Assembly: GCA_913060515.1 (NCBI GenBank)
Contig: CAJXRZ010000048.1
Span: 1 to 44,316 of the forward strand
Source of the DNA: an uncultured Pseudomonadota bacterium
Lineage (GTDB): Bacteria; Myxococcota_A; UBA796; CAJQPC01
DNA length: 44,316 nt
Direction of reading: 5' to 3'
A model generated the notes under the pieces. It made no database searches, was not told the DNA's origin, and saw nothing but the letters and a program-made list of their open reading frames with translations. Below are positions 1 to 7,452 of this stretch, one piece after another (position 1 is the stretch's first letter; every line of letters starts with the position of its first letter). A program made the translations under genes and the position numbers.

Positions 1-408
1 TAAGAGACAGGAGTGAAGGTCGGAGCCAGGAGGCCCCCAGATGCGCACAACCCCTTGCGCTTTGGCCTGCTGAATCCAGGCCAAGAGCTCTCCACGGGGC
101 GCTGAGGCGCCCGGCAGGTCCAGCTGCAAGGCGTAGCCCTTGCCGTAGCGCTTCTGGAGGTGCGCCGGCCGCCGTGGGTCCTCCTCCAGCTTGGTGCGCA
201 GCCGCCGAACGGTGCTCTCCAGGGCGCGCTCGCTGCCCCCTCTCCAGACCTGCGCGAGCAGCTCCTTTCGGGACCAGGTCCGCAGAGGTGCCTGGGCAAG
301 AGCCTGCAGCACCCCCAGCTCCAAGGGTGTGAGCGCTTCTTGGGCGCCTGCTCGATGCACCACGCCCATGTCCAGGTCGACGGCGCAGGCCTGAAGGTTC
401 AACCACAT
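1..408 (-). CDS. Winged-helix (OmpR/PhoB-type) regulator, 3' part beyond the left edge
   Basis: Reading leftwards from the ATG at 408 there are 136 codons without a stop up to base 1, so only the N-terminus is present. Residues about 27-95 look like an OmpR/PhoB-type winged helix: a T-P-L-E-L-G-V-L-Q-A-L first helix, a W-S-R-K-E-L-L segment, a recognition helix with E-S-T-V-R-R-L-R-T-K-L-E, and a wing ending K-R-Y-G-K-G-Y-A-L. Around residue 125 an I-W-G-P-P-G-S segment looks like the beginning of a P-loop ATPase domain, so the full protein may be a wHTH-AAA/STAND regulator rather than a response regulator; no receiver domain precedes the wHTH. No clear Shine-Dalgarno sequence is seen; a CACAAT box lies exactly 6 nt before the ATG, so a leaderless start is possible. 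It is divergent from the lipoprotein gene at 511. Confidence 0.75.
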   Translation of the reverse strand, partial: MWLNLQACAVDLDMGVVHRAGAQEALTPLELGVLQALAQAPLRTWSRKELLAQVWRGGSERALESTVRRLRTKLEEDPRRPAHLQKRYGKGYALQLDLPGASAPRGELLAWIQQAKAQGVVRIWGPPGSDLHSCLL

Positions 409-435
409 GCGTGTATTGTGACTCACTTTGCGTGT

Positions 436-449
436 TTTGGCACTCCAAA
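436..449. promoter_or_regulatory. Inverted repeat TTTGG-N4-CCAAA between divergent genes
   Basis: The 102-base gap between the divergent wHTH gene (starts 408) and the lipoprotein gene (starts 511) contains this short inverted repeat. It could be an operator for the regulator next to it, but 5-bp arms can arise by chance. No convincing -35/-10 pair was seen for the rightward gene. Confidence 0.25.
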
Positions 450-510
450 GTCCTGCATCCAACGCCCTACCTTGGGAGCGTGGACAACGCCGTCCCGGAT
501 GGAGATCAAC

Positions 511-975
511 ATGACCCTCAAGAAACTCACTTTCCCCCTGATCTTTGGAAGCCTTCTCTTCAGCGCACTGGCCTGCACAGGAGGCGGCAGCGACAGCGCC
601 TCAGAGGACGATGACGACGGGTTCTGGGACAACGACGACGACGACGATGCGGACAGCGGCTGGGACGACGGCGGCGACGACGGAAACTGCGGCGGCAGCT
701 TCTCCGGCGAAGTCAGCGAGGGCGTGGACCGTTGGCACTCTTTCAGCGTGAACACGGACCGAGACGTGATCTACACCCTGGAGTGGGACGAGGACACCGA
801 CCTGGACCTGCACCTACTCGACGCCTCCGGAAACGAGATCACCCGGGCGGAGACCAACGGGGGCGGCACAGGCGAGGAGCTGGACTTCTGGACCCAAGCA
901 GGGGACTACCAAGTCATGGTCGTGATGTGGGACGAGGCGGAGACCGAATACGAGCTGGACATCCGCTGCCAGTAG
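511..975 (+). CDS. Lipoprotein with an acidic linker and a PPC-like beta-sandwich domain
   Basis: The 154-residue product has a lipoprotein signal with two lysines, a hydrophobic stretch and the lipobox S-A-L-A-C (Cys22), followed by Gly/Ser and a very acidic linker of Asp/Glu runs (about residues 30-60). Residues about 65-152 resemble the bacterial pre-peptidase C-terminal (PPC) beta-sandwich: G-E-V-S-E-G-V-D-R-W-H-S-F, then L-E-W-D-E-D-T-D-L-D-L-H-L-L-D, ending in a G-D-Y-Q-V-M-V beta strand. PPC domains usually hang on secreted peptidases; here it stands alone, so the protein is probably an outer-membrane-anchored surface protein of unknown role. The ATG at 511 is chosen because GGAGA lies 5 nt upstream and the signal peptide begins there; the frame is open upstream but that part is not protein-like. 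It is divergent from the wHTH gene. Confidence 0.8.
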   Translation: MTLKKLTFPLIFGSLLFSALACTGGGSDSASEDDDDGFWDNDDDDDADSGWDDGGDDGNCGGSFSGEVSEGVDRWHSFSVNTDRDVIYTLEWDEDTDLDLHLLDASGNEITRAETNGGGTGEELDFWTQAGDYQVMVVMWDEAETEYELDIRCQ

Positions 976-1081
976 CGGCTGGAGCGGCCGGCGACTGAGA
1001 GGTCCGTCAAGATGGCCAAAGCTGGACGCGTCAAGAGCGATTGTCGGAAATCCAATCTGTGGCTTCTCTTAGGAGATCCGC

Positions 1082-1087
1082 TATACT
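1082..1087 (+). promoter_or_regulatory. -10 box TATACT upstream of the M23 peptidase gene
   Basis: TATACT is a near-consensus sigma-70 -10 element 42 bases before the ATG at 1130. No good -35 match is visible at the usual spacing. This is the best promoter candidate in the 154-base gap between 975 and 1130. Confidence 0.4.
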
Positions 1088-1129
1088 AGGGTCCGATCTC
1101 TCGACTACTCGTCGCTGCCAGGCCTTTTC

Positions 1130-2428
1130 ATGTCAACGCTTCGCACTCGCATCCTCGCAACCGCCATGGTGTCCTCGCTTGGGATCGCCGTTCTGGCCAT
1201 GGTTCCGTGGCCGTCTTGGGCTGGAATGCCAAGCATGGCTCAGGGGAACGTTGCGGCCATCGCCGCTCCTCCAGCCCTTGCAGCGGTGGTGCCATTGCCG
1301 GACCCCGAGCCTCGTTTTCACGAGGTGAAGCACACCATCCGCAAGGGCCAGGCGCTCGGCAGCATCCTGCCTGACTACGGCGTGCACCAGGTGGATGCCG
1401 TGGTTGACGTGGCAGAGCCCTGGGTCGATCTGACCAGCATCTGGGCCGGAAAGGAGCTGCTCTTCACCCTGGACCGCGACGCCGGTGACCGCGCCGTCTC
1501 CCTGCGCTACGTCTTGGACGAGGACCGCACCTTGGTCGTGGACCTCTCCGGTGAGAGCCCCAAGGCGGATGTTGAGGAAGTGGTCTACGCCAGAATGGCG
1601 GGCCAGCGCGTCCTCACGGTCCAAGGCAGCCTGTGGCAATCGGCCGTGGACGCTGGGCTGCGGCCCGCCGACATCGTGCGAATCGCCCATGTCTTCCGCT
1701 TCGACGTGGACTTCAACACCGAGCTGCAGGCCGGCGCCCGCTTCTCGGTCATCGGCGAGGACCTCTACTCCAAGGGCGAGTACGTCAAGATGGGCGACCT
1801 TCAGGCCGTGCGCCTGGAGAACAAGGGCGAAGTCTTCACCGCCATCCACTTCGTTCACGCGGACGGACGGGACGGCTGGTACCACCCTGACGGGACCGCA
1901 GCCAAGAAGCCTTTCCTGCGCTCTCCCCTGGACTTTGCACGGGTCACCAGCAACTTCAACGGCGGGCGCTACCACCCGGTGCTCAAGAAGAAGCGCAAGC
2001 ACCTGGGCACCGACTTTGGCTGTCCTACCGGCACCCCCGTCAAGGCGACCGGCTCAGGCGTGGTAACGATGGCCAAGAAGAACGGTGGCCACGGCAACCA
2101 CTTGGTCATCAAGCACGAAGGTGGCCGGGTCACCAAGTACAGCCACCTCTCCTCCTTCAAGGTCAAGAAGGGCCAGAGAGTGGAGCAGGGTCAGGTGGTC
2201 GCGCTCTCGGGCAACACCGGCATGAGCACAGGCCCCCACCTGCACTACGAGCTGCACCTGAGCGGCAAGGCCGTAGACGCGATGAAGGTGGAGCTCCCGA
2301 CCACCGACACCATGCCCTCTGCCGAGCGGGCCGCATTCAACGCCCAGCGGGACACCTTGGTGGCCCAGCTCGACGCGATGGACCCGGACGGGGAAGCCGC
2401 AGCGCCAGCGATGGTGGACGGCGAGTAG
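1130..2428 (+). CDS. M23 (LytM/MepM-type) murein endopeptidase, secreted or membrane-anchored
   Basis: The 432-residue protein carries an N-terminal signal/anchor (about residues 8-32) and an R-F-H-E-V-K-H-T-I-R-K-G-Q segment (about 62-75) like the LysM/OapA-type domain that starts many M23 peptidases. The C-terminal LytM domain (about 270-380) has the zinc motif H-x3-D (H291, D295 in H-L-G-T-D-F-G), the conserved Y-S-H-L (H339) and the H-L-H signature (H370, H372), so all catalytic residues are present and it should cleave peptidoglycan peptide cross-links in the periplasm. A 50-residue Ala/Asp-rich tail follows. Members of this family (MepM/Csd3 type) have the same order of domains. A TATACT box lies upstream, and the small secreted protein gene at 2455 follows after 26 bases. 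Confidence 0.9.
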   Translation: MSTLRTRILATAMVSSLGIAVLAMVPWPSWAGMPSMAQGNVAAIAAPPALAAVVPLPDPEPRFHEVKHTIRKGQALGSILPDYGVHQVDAVVDVAEPWVDLTSIWAGKELLFTLDRDAGDRAVSLRYVLDEDRTLVVDLSGESPKADVEEVVYARMAGQRVLTVQGSLWQSAVDAGLRPADIVRIAHVFRFDVDFNTELQAGARFSVIGEDLYSKGEYVKMGDLQAVRLENKGEVFTAIHFVHADGRDGWYHPDGTAAKKPFLRSPLDFARVTSNFNGGRYHPVLKKKRKHLGTDFGCPTGTPVKATGSGVVTMAKKNGGHGNHLVIKHEGGRVTKYSHLSSFKVKKGQRVEQGQVVALSGNTGMSTGPHLHYELHLSGKAVDAMKVELPTTDTMPSAERAAFNAQRDTLVAQLDAMDPDGEAAAPAMVDGE

Positions 2429-2454
2429 ACTCCTCCTCTCATTCGGGAGACGAG

Positions 2455-2700
2455 ATGGAGAAGACTCTGATTGGGCTGGGGCTCTTTGCGGTGGCAGCCG
2501 CGGTGGTGTTCAACACGGTGTATCAGCCGGCCTATGCGGAGGGGGCGAGCCCCAACGCCCAATGCGAGCTCGTCCGAGCAGGCACCGCGGGCAAGCTGGC
2601 GAGCACGGCGCTGCCGGCCGCCCTTGAGGAAGCCAAGGCACGCCAGGGGAGAGTGGAGGTGATCTCCTTCGGTACCACCCTGATGGTCTGCAGCTACTGA
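2455..2700 (+). CDS. Small secreted or membrane-anchored protein, 81 aa
   Basis: This 81-residue product starts with M-E-K-T and a hydrophobic stretch ending in A-Y-A at about residue 28, so it is either exported or held by one N-terminal helix. The mature part is short, with two cysteines (one near the start, one in the final V-C-S-Y). I recognise no family. The start is supported by GGGAGA 5-9 nt upstream. It sits between the M23 peptidase (26-base gap) and the M14 peptidase (25-base gap), all on the same strand, so it may be co-expressed with the first of these. Confidence 0.6.
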   Translation: MEKTLIGLGLFAVAAAVVFNTVYQPAYAEGASPNAQCELVRAGTAGKLASTALPAALEEAKARQGRVEVISFGTTLMVCSY

Positions 2701-2713
2701 CCGGCTCGGGCGG

Positions 2714-2719
2714 TACACT
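2714..2719 (+). promoter_or_regulatory. -10 box TACACT exactly 6 nt before the GTG start of the M14 gene
   Basis: TACACT is followed by six bases and then the GTG at 2726. This geometry puts the transcription start on or next to the start codon. No Shine-Dalgarno sequence precedes the GTG, which fits a leaderless mRNA. The same arrangement recurs at 42246. Confidence 0.35.
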
Positions 2720-2725
2720 GCCCTG

Positions 2726-4624
2726 GTGTTCTTCCTGCTCTCCAGCGCCCTGGCTGCCCCGCCCCAAGTCCAAGAGGCTTGGGTCGCGCTGCCCACTCAG
2801 GCCGAGCGGGACCGCGCCGAGACCTTGGGTGCCCACTTCGCAGAGGGCATCGAGGGCGAGTACGTGCGCATGCACGCCACGCCCGAGAGTTGGGTGGCCA
2901 TCCAGGCCGAGTTCAGCACTCTGGCCTCGCCGGTGGGACTGGTTGCTCAGAGTGTGGCCGGCTACCGCAGCCCCGAGCAGATTGAGACCGAGCTGGCCGC
3001 CATGGCCGATTCCTCCCCCCTCGTCACCCTCGTCCACTACGGAGAGAGCGTGGAGGGACGGCCCATCTTGGGCCTGGAGATGGGTCCGGAGACCGCCCCG
3101 ACGTGGCGCATCACGGGCGCCCACCATGGCGACGAGGCCATCTCCAGCGAGTTGGCCATGGAAGTTGCCCACGCCCTCATCGACAACCAGGGCGCGTGGG
3201 CCGGCCTGCTCGAAGGGCTACACATCACCTTGATTCCCGTCGTAAACCCCGACGGACTGGCACAAGGCAGCCGCTACAACGCCAACGGGGTGGACCTGAA
3301 CCGGAACTACGGCTTCCAGTGGGGTGACGGCACTTTTCGCGGCCCAGCGCCATTCTCCGAGCCTGAGACGCGCGCCGTCCGTACCTTGGCCTTGTATCGA
3401 AGCCATCAAGCTGCTTTGAGCCTGCACGCGGGCGCCCTCAACCTGGGCTGGCCCTGGAACTACACGACCACCGTCTCCGCCGACGAGGCCAGGATGCGCG
3501 CTCTGGCCCAGTCCTACGAGGACCTCTGCCCAGACCCAGACTTCTACATCACCAATGGCGCGGCCTGGTACGTGACCAGCGGGGACTCCAACGACTGGTC
3601 TCTGGGCCAGCGCGGCACCCTGGAGCTCACCCTGGAGGCCTGGATCGAGAAGGCGCCACCCTCCGCTGAGCTCGACGGCGTGCTCGCCCTCCACTTGAGC
3701 GCCATCGCCGACATGCTGCACAGCCCCGTCCCCCTCCGGGTCGAGGTGCGCGACGCCGAGAGCGGACAGCCCCTCCAGGCCACCCTGGGCGTGGGCAGCC
3801 GAGCCAGCGACTTCTTCAGCGGTCCAGACGGCGTGGCCTGGCGCATGCTGGAGACCGGGATCTACACCCTCCAGGTCACGGCCCCCGGCTATGCGCCCCA
3901 AGAGCTGGAACTGCGCCTGCCGGCCGACGAGCGCACGGAGATTTCTGTCGCCCTCCAACGCAGCAACATCCTGGATTTTCAGCCACAGCCGGCCTTGCTG
4001 CCCTGTTGCTCCGGGCAGTGGGTGTCGATTCCAGGGCTGGAGACCCAAGATTTGCTGACCCTGAGCCGCCCTGGACATGACCCTGTTGCTCTGCAACCCG
4101 GCCCACAAGGCTGGTGGGTGGAGCCTGCCGAGCTCTCCCCCGGTCCATGGACGCTGGAGCTGCCCCAGGGCGTCATGCCCAACGCATTGCTCGTGGGCTC
4201 TCAAGGAGGGCTGGTTCAGCTGGAGGAGGCCAAGCTCTCCGGAGACACCCTGGTTGTACGGGCGCAAGGCTTGGGCCCCGGCACCCGCATCTTCGCCATG
4301 ACAGGCACCACCCGAGGACTGGTCGAGCTGGAGGTGTTCTCGGAGAGCGAGACCCTCGTGGTGGCCCAAGCACCACAAGTGGATGGAACCGTGGACCTGC
4401 TGCTCCTGTCCAAAGGAGAAGCACTGGCCATCATGGACCTGCTGGGCACCCCGCAACTGGACCCGGGCACGCCCGCCGACCCCGTAGACACTGGCGTCCC
4501 TGCGCAGGCATTGGGGCCGGTGTACGGTTACGGCGGCTGCTCCCACGGCCCGGGACCCTTGCCCCTCTGGGGTGCATGGTGGCTCGCCTTGGCCCTTGGA
4601 CTCCGGAGACGCCCATGCCTTTGA
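2726..4624 (+). CDS. Secreted M14 zinc carboxypeptidase with MYXO-CTERM-like tail
   Basis: The 632-residue protein starts with a very short signal peptide (F-F-L-L-S-S-A-L-A-A). Residues about 75-320 form an M14 domain: zinc ligands H134 and E137 in G-A-H-H-G-D-E, N-P-D-G, the N-G-V-D-L-N-R-N substrate-binding segment (residues 187-194), third zinc ligand H234 in S-L-H-A-G, and the catalytic glutamate in E-L-T-L-E (E300/E304). A transthyretin-like regulatory domain follows (about 332-415), as in CPN/E-type carboxypeptidases. The C-terminus has a P-V-D-T-G stalk, Gly-Gly-Cys, a hydrophobic helix and R-R-R, a MYXO-CTERM-like sorting tail that suggests cell-surface attachment. The start is GTG 2726; no SD precedes it. 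The downstream lipoprotein gene overlaps its 3' end by 10 bases. Confidence 0.88.
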   Translation: MFFLLSSALAAPPQVQEAWVALPTQAERDRAETLGAHFAEGIEGEYVRMHATPESWVAIQAEFSTLASPVGLVAQSVAGYRSPEQIETELAAMADSSPLVTLVHYGESVEGRPILGLEMGPETAPTWRITGAHHGDEAISSELAMEVAHALIDNQGAWAGLLEGLHITLIPVVNPDGLAQGSRYNANGVDLNRNYGFQWGDGTFRGPAPFSEPETRAVRTLALYRSHQAALSLHAGALNLGWPWNYTTTVSADEARMRALAQSYEDLCPDPDFYITNGAAWYVTSGDSNDWSLGQRGTLELTLEAWIEKAPPSAELDGVLALHLSAIADMLHSPVPLRVEVRDAESGQPLQATLGVGSRASDFFSGPDGVAWRMLETGIYTLQVTAPGYAPQELELRLPADERTEISVALQRSNILDFQPQPALLPCCSGQWVSIPGLETQDLLTLSRPGHDPVALQPGPQGWWVEPAELSPGPWTLELPQGVMPNALLVGSQGGLVQLEEAKLSGDTLVVRAQGLGPGTRIFAMTGTTRGLVELEVFSESETLVVAQAPQVDGTVDLLLLSKGEALAIMDLLGTPQLDPGTPADPVDTGVPAQALGPVYGYGGCSHGPGPLPLWGAWWLALALGLRRRPCL

Positions 4625-5841
4625 GAACCCTTCGCTTTCCCGCCCTGGCCGCAGTGATGGCCCTGACGGCCTGCGACCGTGACCAGGTCTACGACCAAGG
4701 CACCTTCTCCGACAACGTCTACCTGGCCTACCAGGAGTGCAGGGAGGGGGAGATCCGCATGCTCACCTCCAAGCACAACATCCAGACGGCCTTTGAGCCT
4801 TGCGGCTCCAACAACTTCGTGAGCTTCGCCTGGGCCCCAGACGGCGTGAACCTCTACTTCCAGCTGCCCCTCTCCGCGCACATCATGAACGGGGAGACCA
4901 AGGAGGTCGTCGCTCTGCCGACCGAGGTCCCAGTCGCGCCCGTGGCTTGGCTGAGTCCCGAGCTGCTGGTGTTGCCCCTCGGCCCTGCAACAGGCGGAAC
5001 CGACCCACGCCTTGTGCTCTTTGACCGGGTGCAGGCCAACATGAACACCGTGACCCTCAAGGGCGTCACGGACCTGGCTGACGTGCACTCCGACGGCGCG
5101 CGAAACACGGTGCTCTACACCGGCACCAAGGACGGCAAACGCGGCGTGTTCCGGGCCAGCTTCGATACGAACGAGAGCGAGCGTGTCTTTGAGTGGCTGG
5201 GCCAGGACGTGGAGAACTTCACCTACTCCGCCCAGCTCCAGCTCATCGGCGTCAAGTCAGGTGAGCAGGTCTTGGTCTACCAGACCGATGGCTCCATGCT
5301 CTACCGCTTCGAGGACGCCACCACGATTCACTTCCATCCCGGCGGTCGCTACTTCGCCCTGGAGAGCCTCGGAGAGCCCATCTCGCCCTTCGACCAGCGC
5401 ACCTGGAACGAGGTCAGCGAACAAGCCCGCGAGCGCGAGGAGCGCCGCATGGAAGAGTGGCTGGAGAAGCAGCCGGAGTGGGTCGACAAAGAGGTGGCAC
5501 CGCCGGTGATGGACATCTTCGACGTGGCCTTGGACAAGCGCTTCCGTCTGGGCTTTGTCTACGGCGACCGCTTCCAGTGGTACCCAGCCCAGGACTTCTA
5601 CGCCTCCTTCGTTCTCTGGGGAATGGAAGGCAAGGAGCTCAACCGCAACGTCGCCCTGACCCAGCTTCACGAGCGGGTTCGTATGGCGGCCAACGGAGAG
5701 CTGACCCTTGGCGTGACCGAGCGGCCCTTTACGCCGATGGAGCCCACTGCACCCCAAGTGGATGGCGCGCTGAAAGCCCCGGAAACACCGGCCCAGCCAC
5801 CATCGGCCCCCACGGAGGGTGCTTCTACACCCACCCCGTGA
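4615..5841 (+). CDS. Lipoprotein, beta-propeller-like, unknown function
   Basis: The 408-residue product has a lipoprotein signal with lipobox A-L-T-A-C (Cys20). The body contains repeating segments such as F-A-W-A-P-D-G-V-N-L-Y-F and F-H-P-G-G-R-Y-F-A-L, the style of WD40/PD40 (TolB-like) propeller blades, then a charged helix rich in Glu/Arg (about 260-295) and a Pro/Thr/Ala-rich C-terminus. I do not recognise a specific family. The start is set by GGAG at 4605-4608 and the signal peptide; the frame is open far upstream but only as a shadow of the carboxypeptidase gene. The 10-base overlap with the M14 gene implies translational coupling, so it probably works at the envelope together with that peptidase. 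Confidence 0.75.
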   Translation: MPLRTLRFPALAAVMALTACDRDQVYDQGTFSDNVYLAYQECREGEIRMLTSKHNIQTAFEPCGSNNFVSFAWAPDGVNLYFQLPLSAHIMNGETKEVVALPTEVPVAPVAWLSPELLVLPLGPATGGTDPRLVLFDRVQANMNTVTLKGVTDLADVHSDGARNTVLYTGTKDGKRGVFRASFDTNESERVFEWLGQDVENFTYSAQLQLIGVKSGEQVLVYQTDGSMLYRFEDATTIHFHPGGRYFALESLGEPISPFDQRTWNEVSEQAREREERRMEEWLEKQPEWVDKEVAPPVMDIFDVALDKRFRLGFVYGDRFQWYPAQDFYASFVLWGMEGKELNRNVALTQLHERVRMAANGELTLGVTERPFTPMEPTAPQVDGALKAPETPAQPPSAPTEGASTPTP

Positions 5842-5900
5842 CCCATGGATACTTCAGCACCCCCCTGGACGAGAAAAATATCGGGTTTTTAGCGTGATTT

Positions 5901-5918
5901 CAAGACTTTAGAGTCTTG
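5901..5918. promoter_or_regulatory. Perfect palindrome CAAGACTTTAGAGTCTTG overlapping the -24 box
   Basis: Two 7-bp arms (CAAGACT / AGTCTTG) flank a 4-base spacer. The right arm runs into the TTGG of the sigma-54-type -24 element at 5916, so a protein bound here would compete with RNA polymerase. It is therefore a candidate repressor operator for the sigma-factor gene. It is not followed by a T-run in either direction that would make it a typical terminator. Confidence 0.5.
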
Positions 5919-5932
5919 GCACGACTCCTGCT
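5916..5932 (+). promoter_or_regulatory. Sigma-54-type promoter (TTGGCACGACTCCTGCT) for the sigma-factor gene
   Basis: The -24 element TTGGCACG is consensus and the GG-to-GC spacing is 12; the -12 element is CTGC instead of TTGC, one mismatch. Transcription would begin near 5943, giving a short leader with AGGAG at 5954-5958 before the ATG at 5964. Confidence 0.65.
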
Positions 5933-5963
5933 TTGTGTTGGGTGCACACAGACAGGAGAGCCC

Positions 5964-6713
5964 ATGTCCACCCAAGCCGCCAGGACCCCTAGGGGTCGAC
6001 GCGAAGAGTTGATTCTCGCCCATTACCCGATGGTTCGAAAGGTCGCCTACCGCATGGTGAGCCGCTTCCCATCCTGCGTAGAAGCCGAGGACCTCATCAC
6101 CATTGGGACCCTGGGACTGATCGACGCCGTCGACCGTTTCGAGGAGACCCGCTCGATCAGCTTCTCGGCATACGCCCGCATCCGCGTCCAAGGAGCCATC
6201 CTGGACGAGCTGCGCAAAGAAGACTGGATCCCACGTTCGGTGCGCAACCGTCACCAGACCATCCTGAAGACCAAGGACCGCCTGCGCGACACCCTGGGTC
6301 GGGACCCAGAGCACCACGAGCTGGCCACCGCCTTGGAGGTCACCCCCAGCCGCCTGAGCGAGATGATTCGTGACTCCACCCTGCGCAGCGTGGTCTCCCT
6401 CGAGGACAGCACCGGTGCTGGCGATGAGCCCATCAGCAGCATCCTGCCCAGCCCCGACGACACTCCTTGGGAGGCGGCCACCCAGGCCGACGCCGCGGCG
6501 CGCATCAAGGAAGCCCTGTCCAGTCTGCCGGACCGCGAGAAGCAAATCGTGGACCTGTACTACTACCAGGACCTCTCCTTTAAGGAGATCGGTGCCCTGC
6601 TGGGTGTGACCGAGAGCCGCGTCTCCCAGCTCCACAGCCGCCTGCGCAACCGCCTGGGCTCACGCCTTCAGGACCTGATGGACGACCCAATGGAGCTGCT
6701 GCGCGCAGCCTGA
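5964..6713 (+). CDS. RNA polymerase sigma factor, FliA/WhiG (sigma-28) family
   Basis: The 249-residue protein has the region 2 signature of the sigma-28 group: E-D-L-I-T-I-G-T-L-G-L-I-D-A, then F-S-A-Y-A-R-I-R-V-Q-G-A-I-L-D-E-L-R and D-W-I-P-R-S-V-R. Region 3 follows, and region 4 has L-P-D-R-E-K-Q-I-V-D-L-Y-Y and an HTH in L-S-F-K-E-I-G-A-L-L-G-V-T-E-S-R-V-S-Q-L-H. Length is normal for FliA. It should direct RNA polymerase to FliA-like promoters. No flagellar gene is in the window, so its regulon is unknown. The start at 5964 is supported by AGGAG 5-9 nt upstream. It lies behind a sigma-54-type promoter and a perfect palindrome, a sigma-54 to sigma-28 arrangement reminiscent of flagellar cascades. 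It is convergent with the lipoprotein gene ending at 6745. Confidence 0.9.
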   Translation: MSTQAARTPRGRREELILAHYPMVRKVAYRMVSRFPSCVEAEDLITIGTLGLIDAVDRFEETRSISFSAYARIRVQGAILDELRKEDWIPRSVRNRHQTILKTKDRLRDTLGRDPEHHELATALEVTPSRLSEMIRDSTLRSVVSLEDSTGAGDEPISSILPSPDDTPWEAATQADAAARIKEALSSLPDREKQIVDLYYYQDLSFKEIGALLGVTESRVSQLHSRLRNRLGSRLQDLMDDPMELLRAA

Positions 6714-6744
6714 GCGCCCACGCTCTACACAGAGCGCCCGCTGT

Positions 6745-7452
6745 CTAATCCTGAAGGCAGCGGGCCATCTTCTTGCTCGGCTCTACCTGGAAGACCACGC
6801 CCTCCGGCGTGGGTTGCCCGCACTCCTCTTGGCCATTGACCAGTACGCAAGGGCTGATCAAGCGGCCATCGGGAGGTCGGTCGCCTCCGACTTGAATGCC
6901 GCAGTGAACCGGCCCACGGAAGAAATCCAGGCCAATGTGGAAGCTCTGCACCCGCAGATCAAAGCGGCTGGCGACATGGTCGCGGTAGGCCGCCAGAGCC
7001 GTGGTGATGGGCGCGAGCTGCTGGAGCTGTACGGCGGGGCTCGCCGGCACCAGGTTGATCAGCGAACCTGGCGGCAGCTGAATGCGGATCTTGCCCAAGT
7101 GCTCTTCCTGGTTGAAGTAGACCTTGAGCTGAACGGTGCCCTGGATGTAGGGCGCCAGCGCCACGGAGAGGGCCGTGACGCCTTCTTGTTCAGAGAAGTA
7201 GGACTTGTAGAGCGCCCCAATACCCTCCCACTGGATCTCGATGGGAACCAGCTCGGCCCCCTCAGCACTGGGGGGCGCAGTCGAGGCCACCACGGGCGCC
7301 TGCTTCTGGAGCAGCGCCTCCGCGGCGGCGTTGGCCTCCTCCGGGGTGGGCCCAGTGGGCTCCGGCGGCGGAGGATCTGAACAGCCGATGACAAGCGCCA
7401 GCCCTGCCAGAAGCAGGACCGAGAGGGCGCGTGCCGGGCCGCGTGACCTCAG
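6745..7452 (-). CDS. Lipoprotein, probably starting with CTG
   Basis: From the CTG at 7452 the protein is 235 residues with a good lipoprotein signal: R-S-R-G-P-A-R, a hydrophobic core and the lipobox V-I-G-C (Cys24), then a Pro-rich linker and a globular part with three cysteines and a lysine-containing C-terminus. The first ATG/GTG/TTG in this frame is the GTG at 7293, which would remove the whole signal. No ATG, GTG or TTG lies between the lipobox and the preceding in-frame stop region, whereas CTG overlaps the stop codon of the upstream DUF507 gene as CTGA, and AAGGG lies about 6 nt upstream. I therefore infer a CTG start with coupled translation. The family is not recognised. It is the last gene of the leftward operon. 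Confidence 0.65.
   Translation of the reverse strand: MRSRGPARALSVLLLAGLALVIGCSDPPPPEPTGPTPEEANAAAEALLQKQAPVVASTAPPSAEGAELVPIEIQWEGIGALYKSYFSEQEGVTALSVALAPYIQGTVQLKVYFNQEEHLGKIRIQLPPGSLINLVPASPAVQLQQLAPITTALAAYRDHVASRFDLRVQSFHIGLDFFRGPVHCGIQVGGDRPPDGRLISPCVLVNGQEECGQPTPEGVVFQVEPSKKMARCLQD

Noticed and set aside
437-457. TTGGCAC followed by CTGCA upstream of the lipoprotein gene at 511
   Set aside because: GG-GC spacing is 16 instead of 12, so it cannot serve as a sigma-54 promoter.
3218-4546. 442-codon minus-strand frame opposite the M14 carboxypeptidase
   Set aside because: Shadow frame in GC-rich DNA; the plus strand encodes a clear M14 enzyme.
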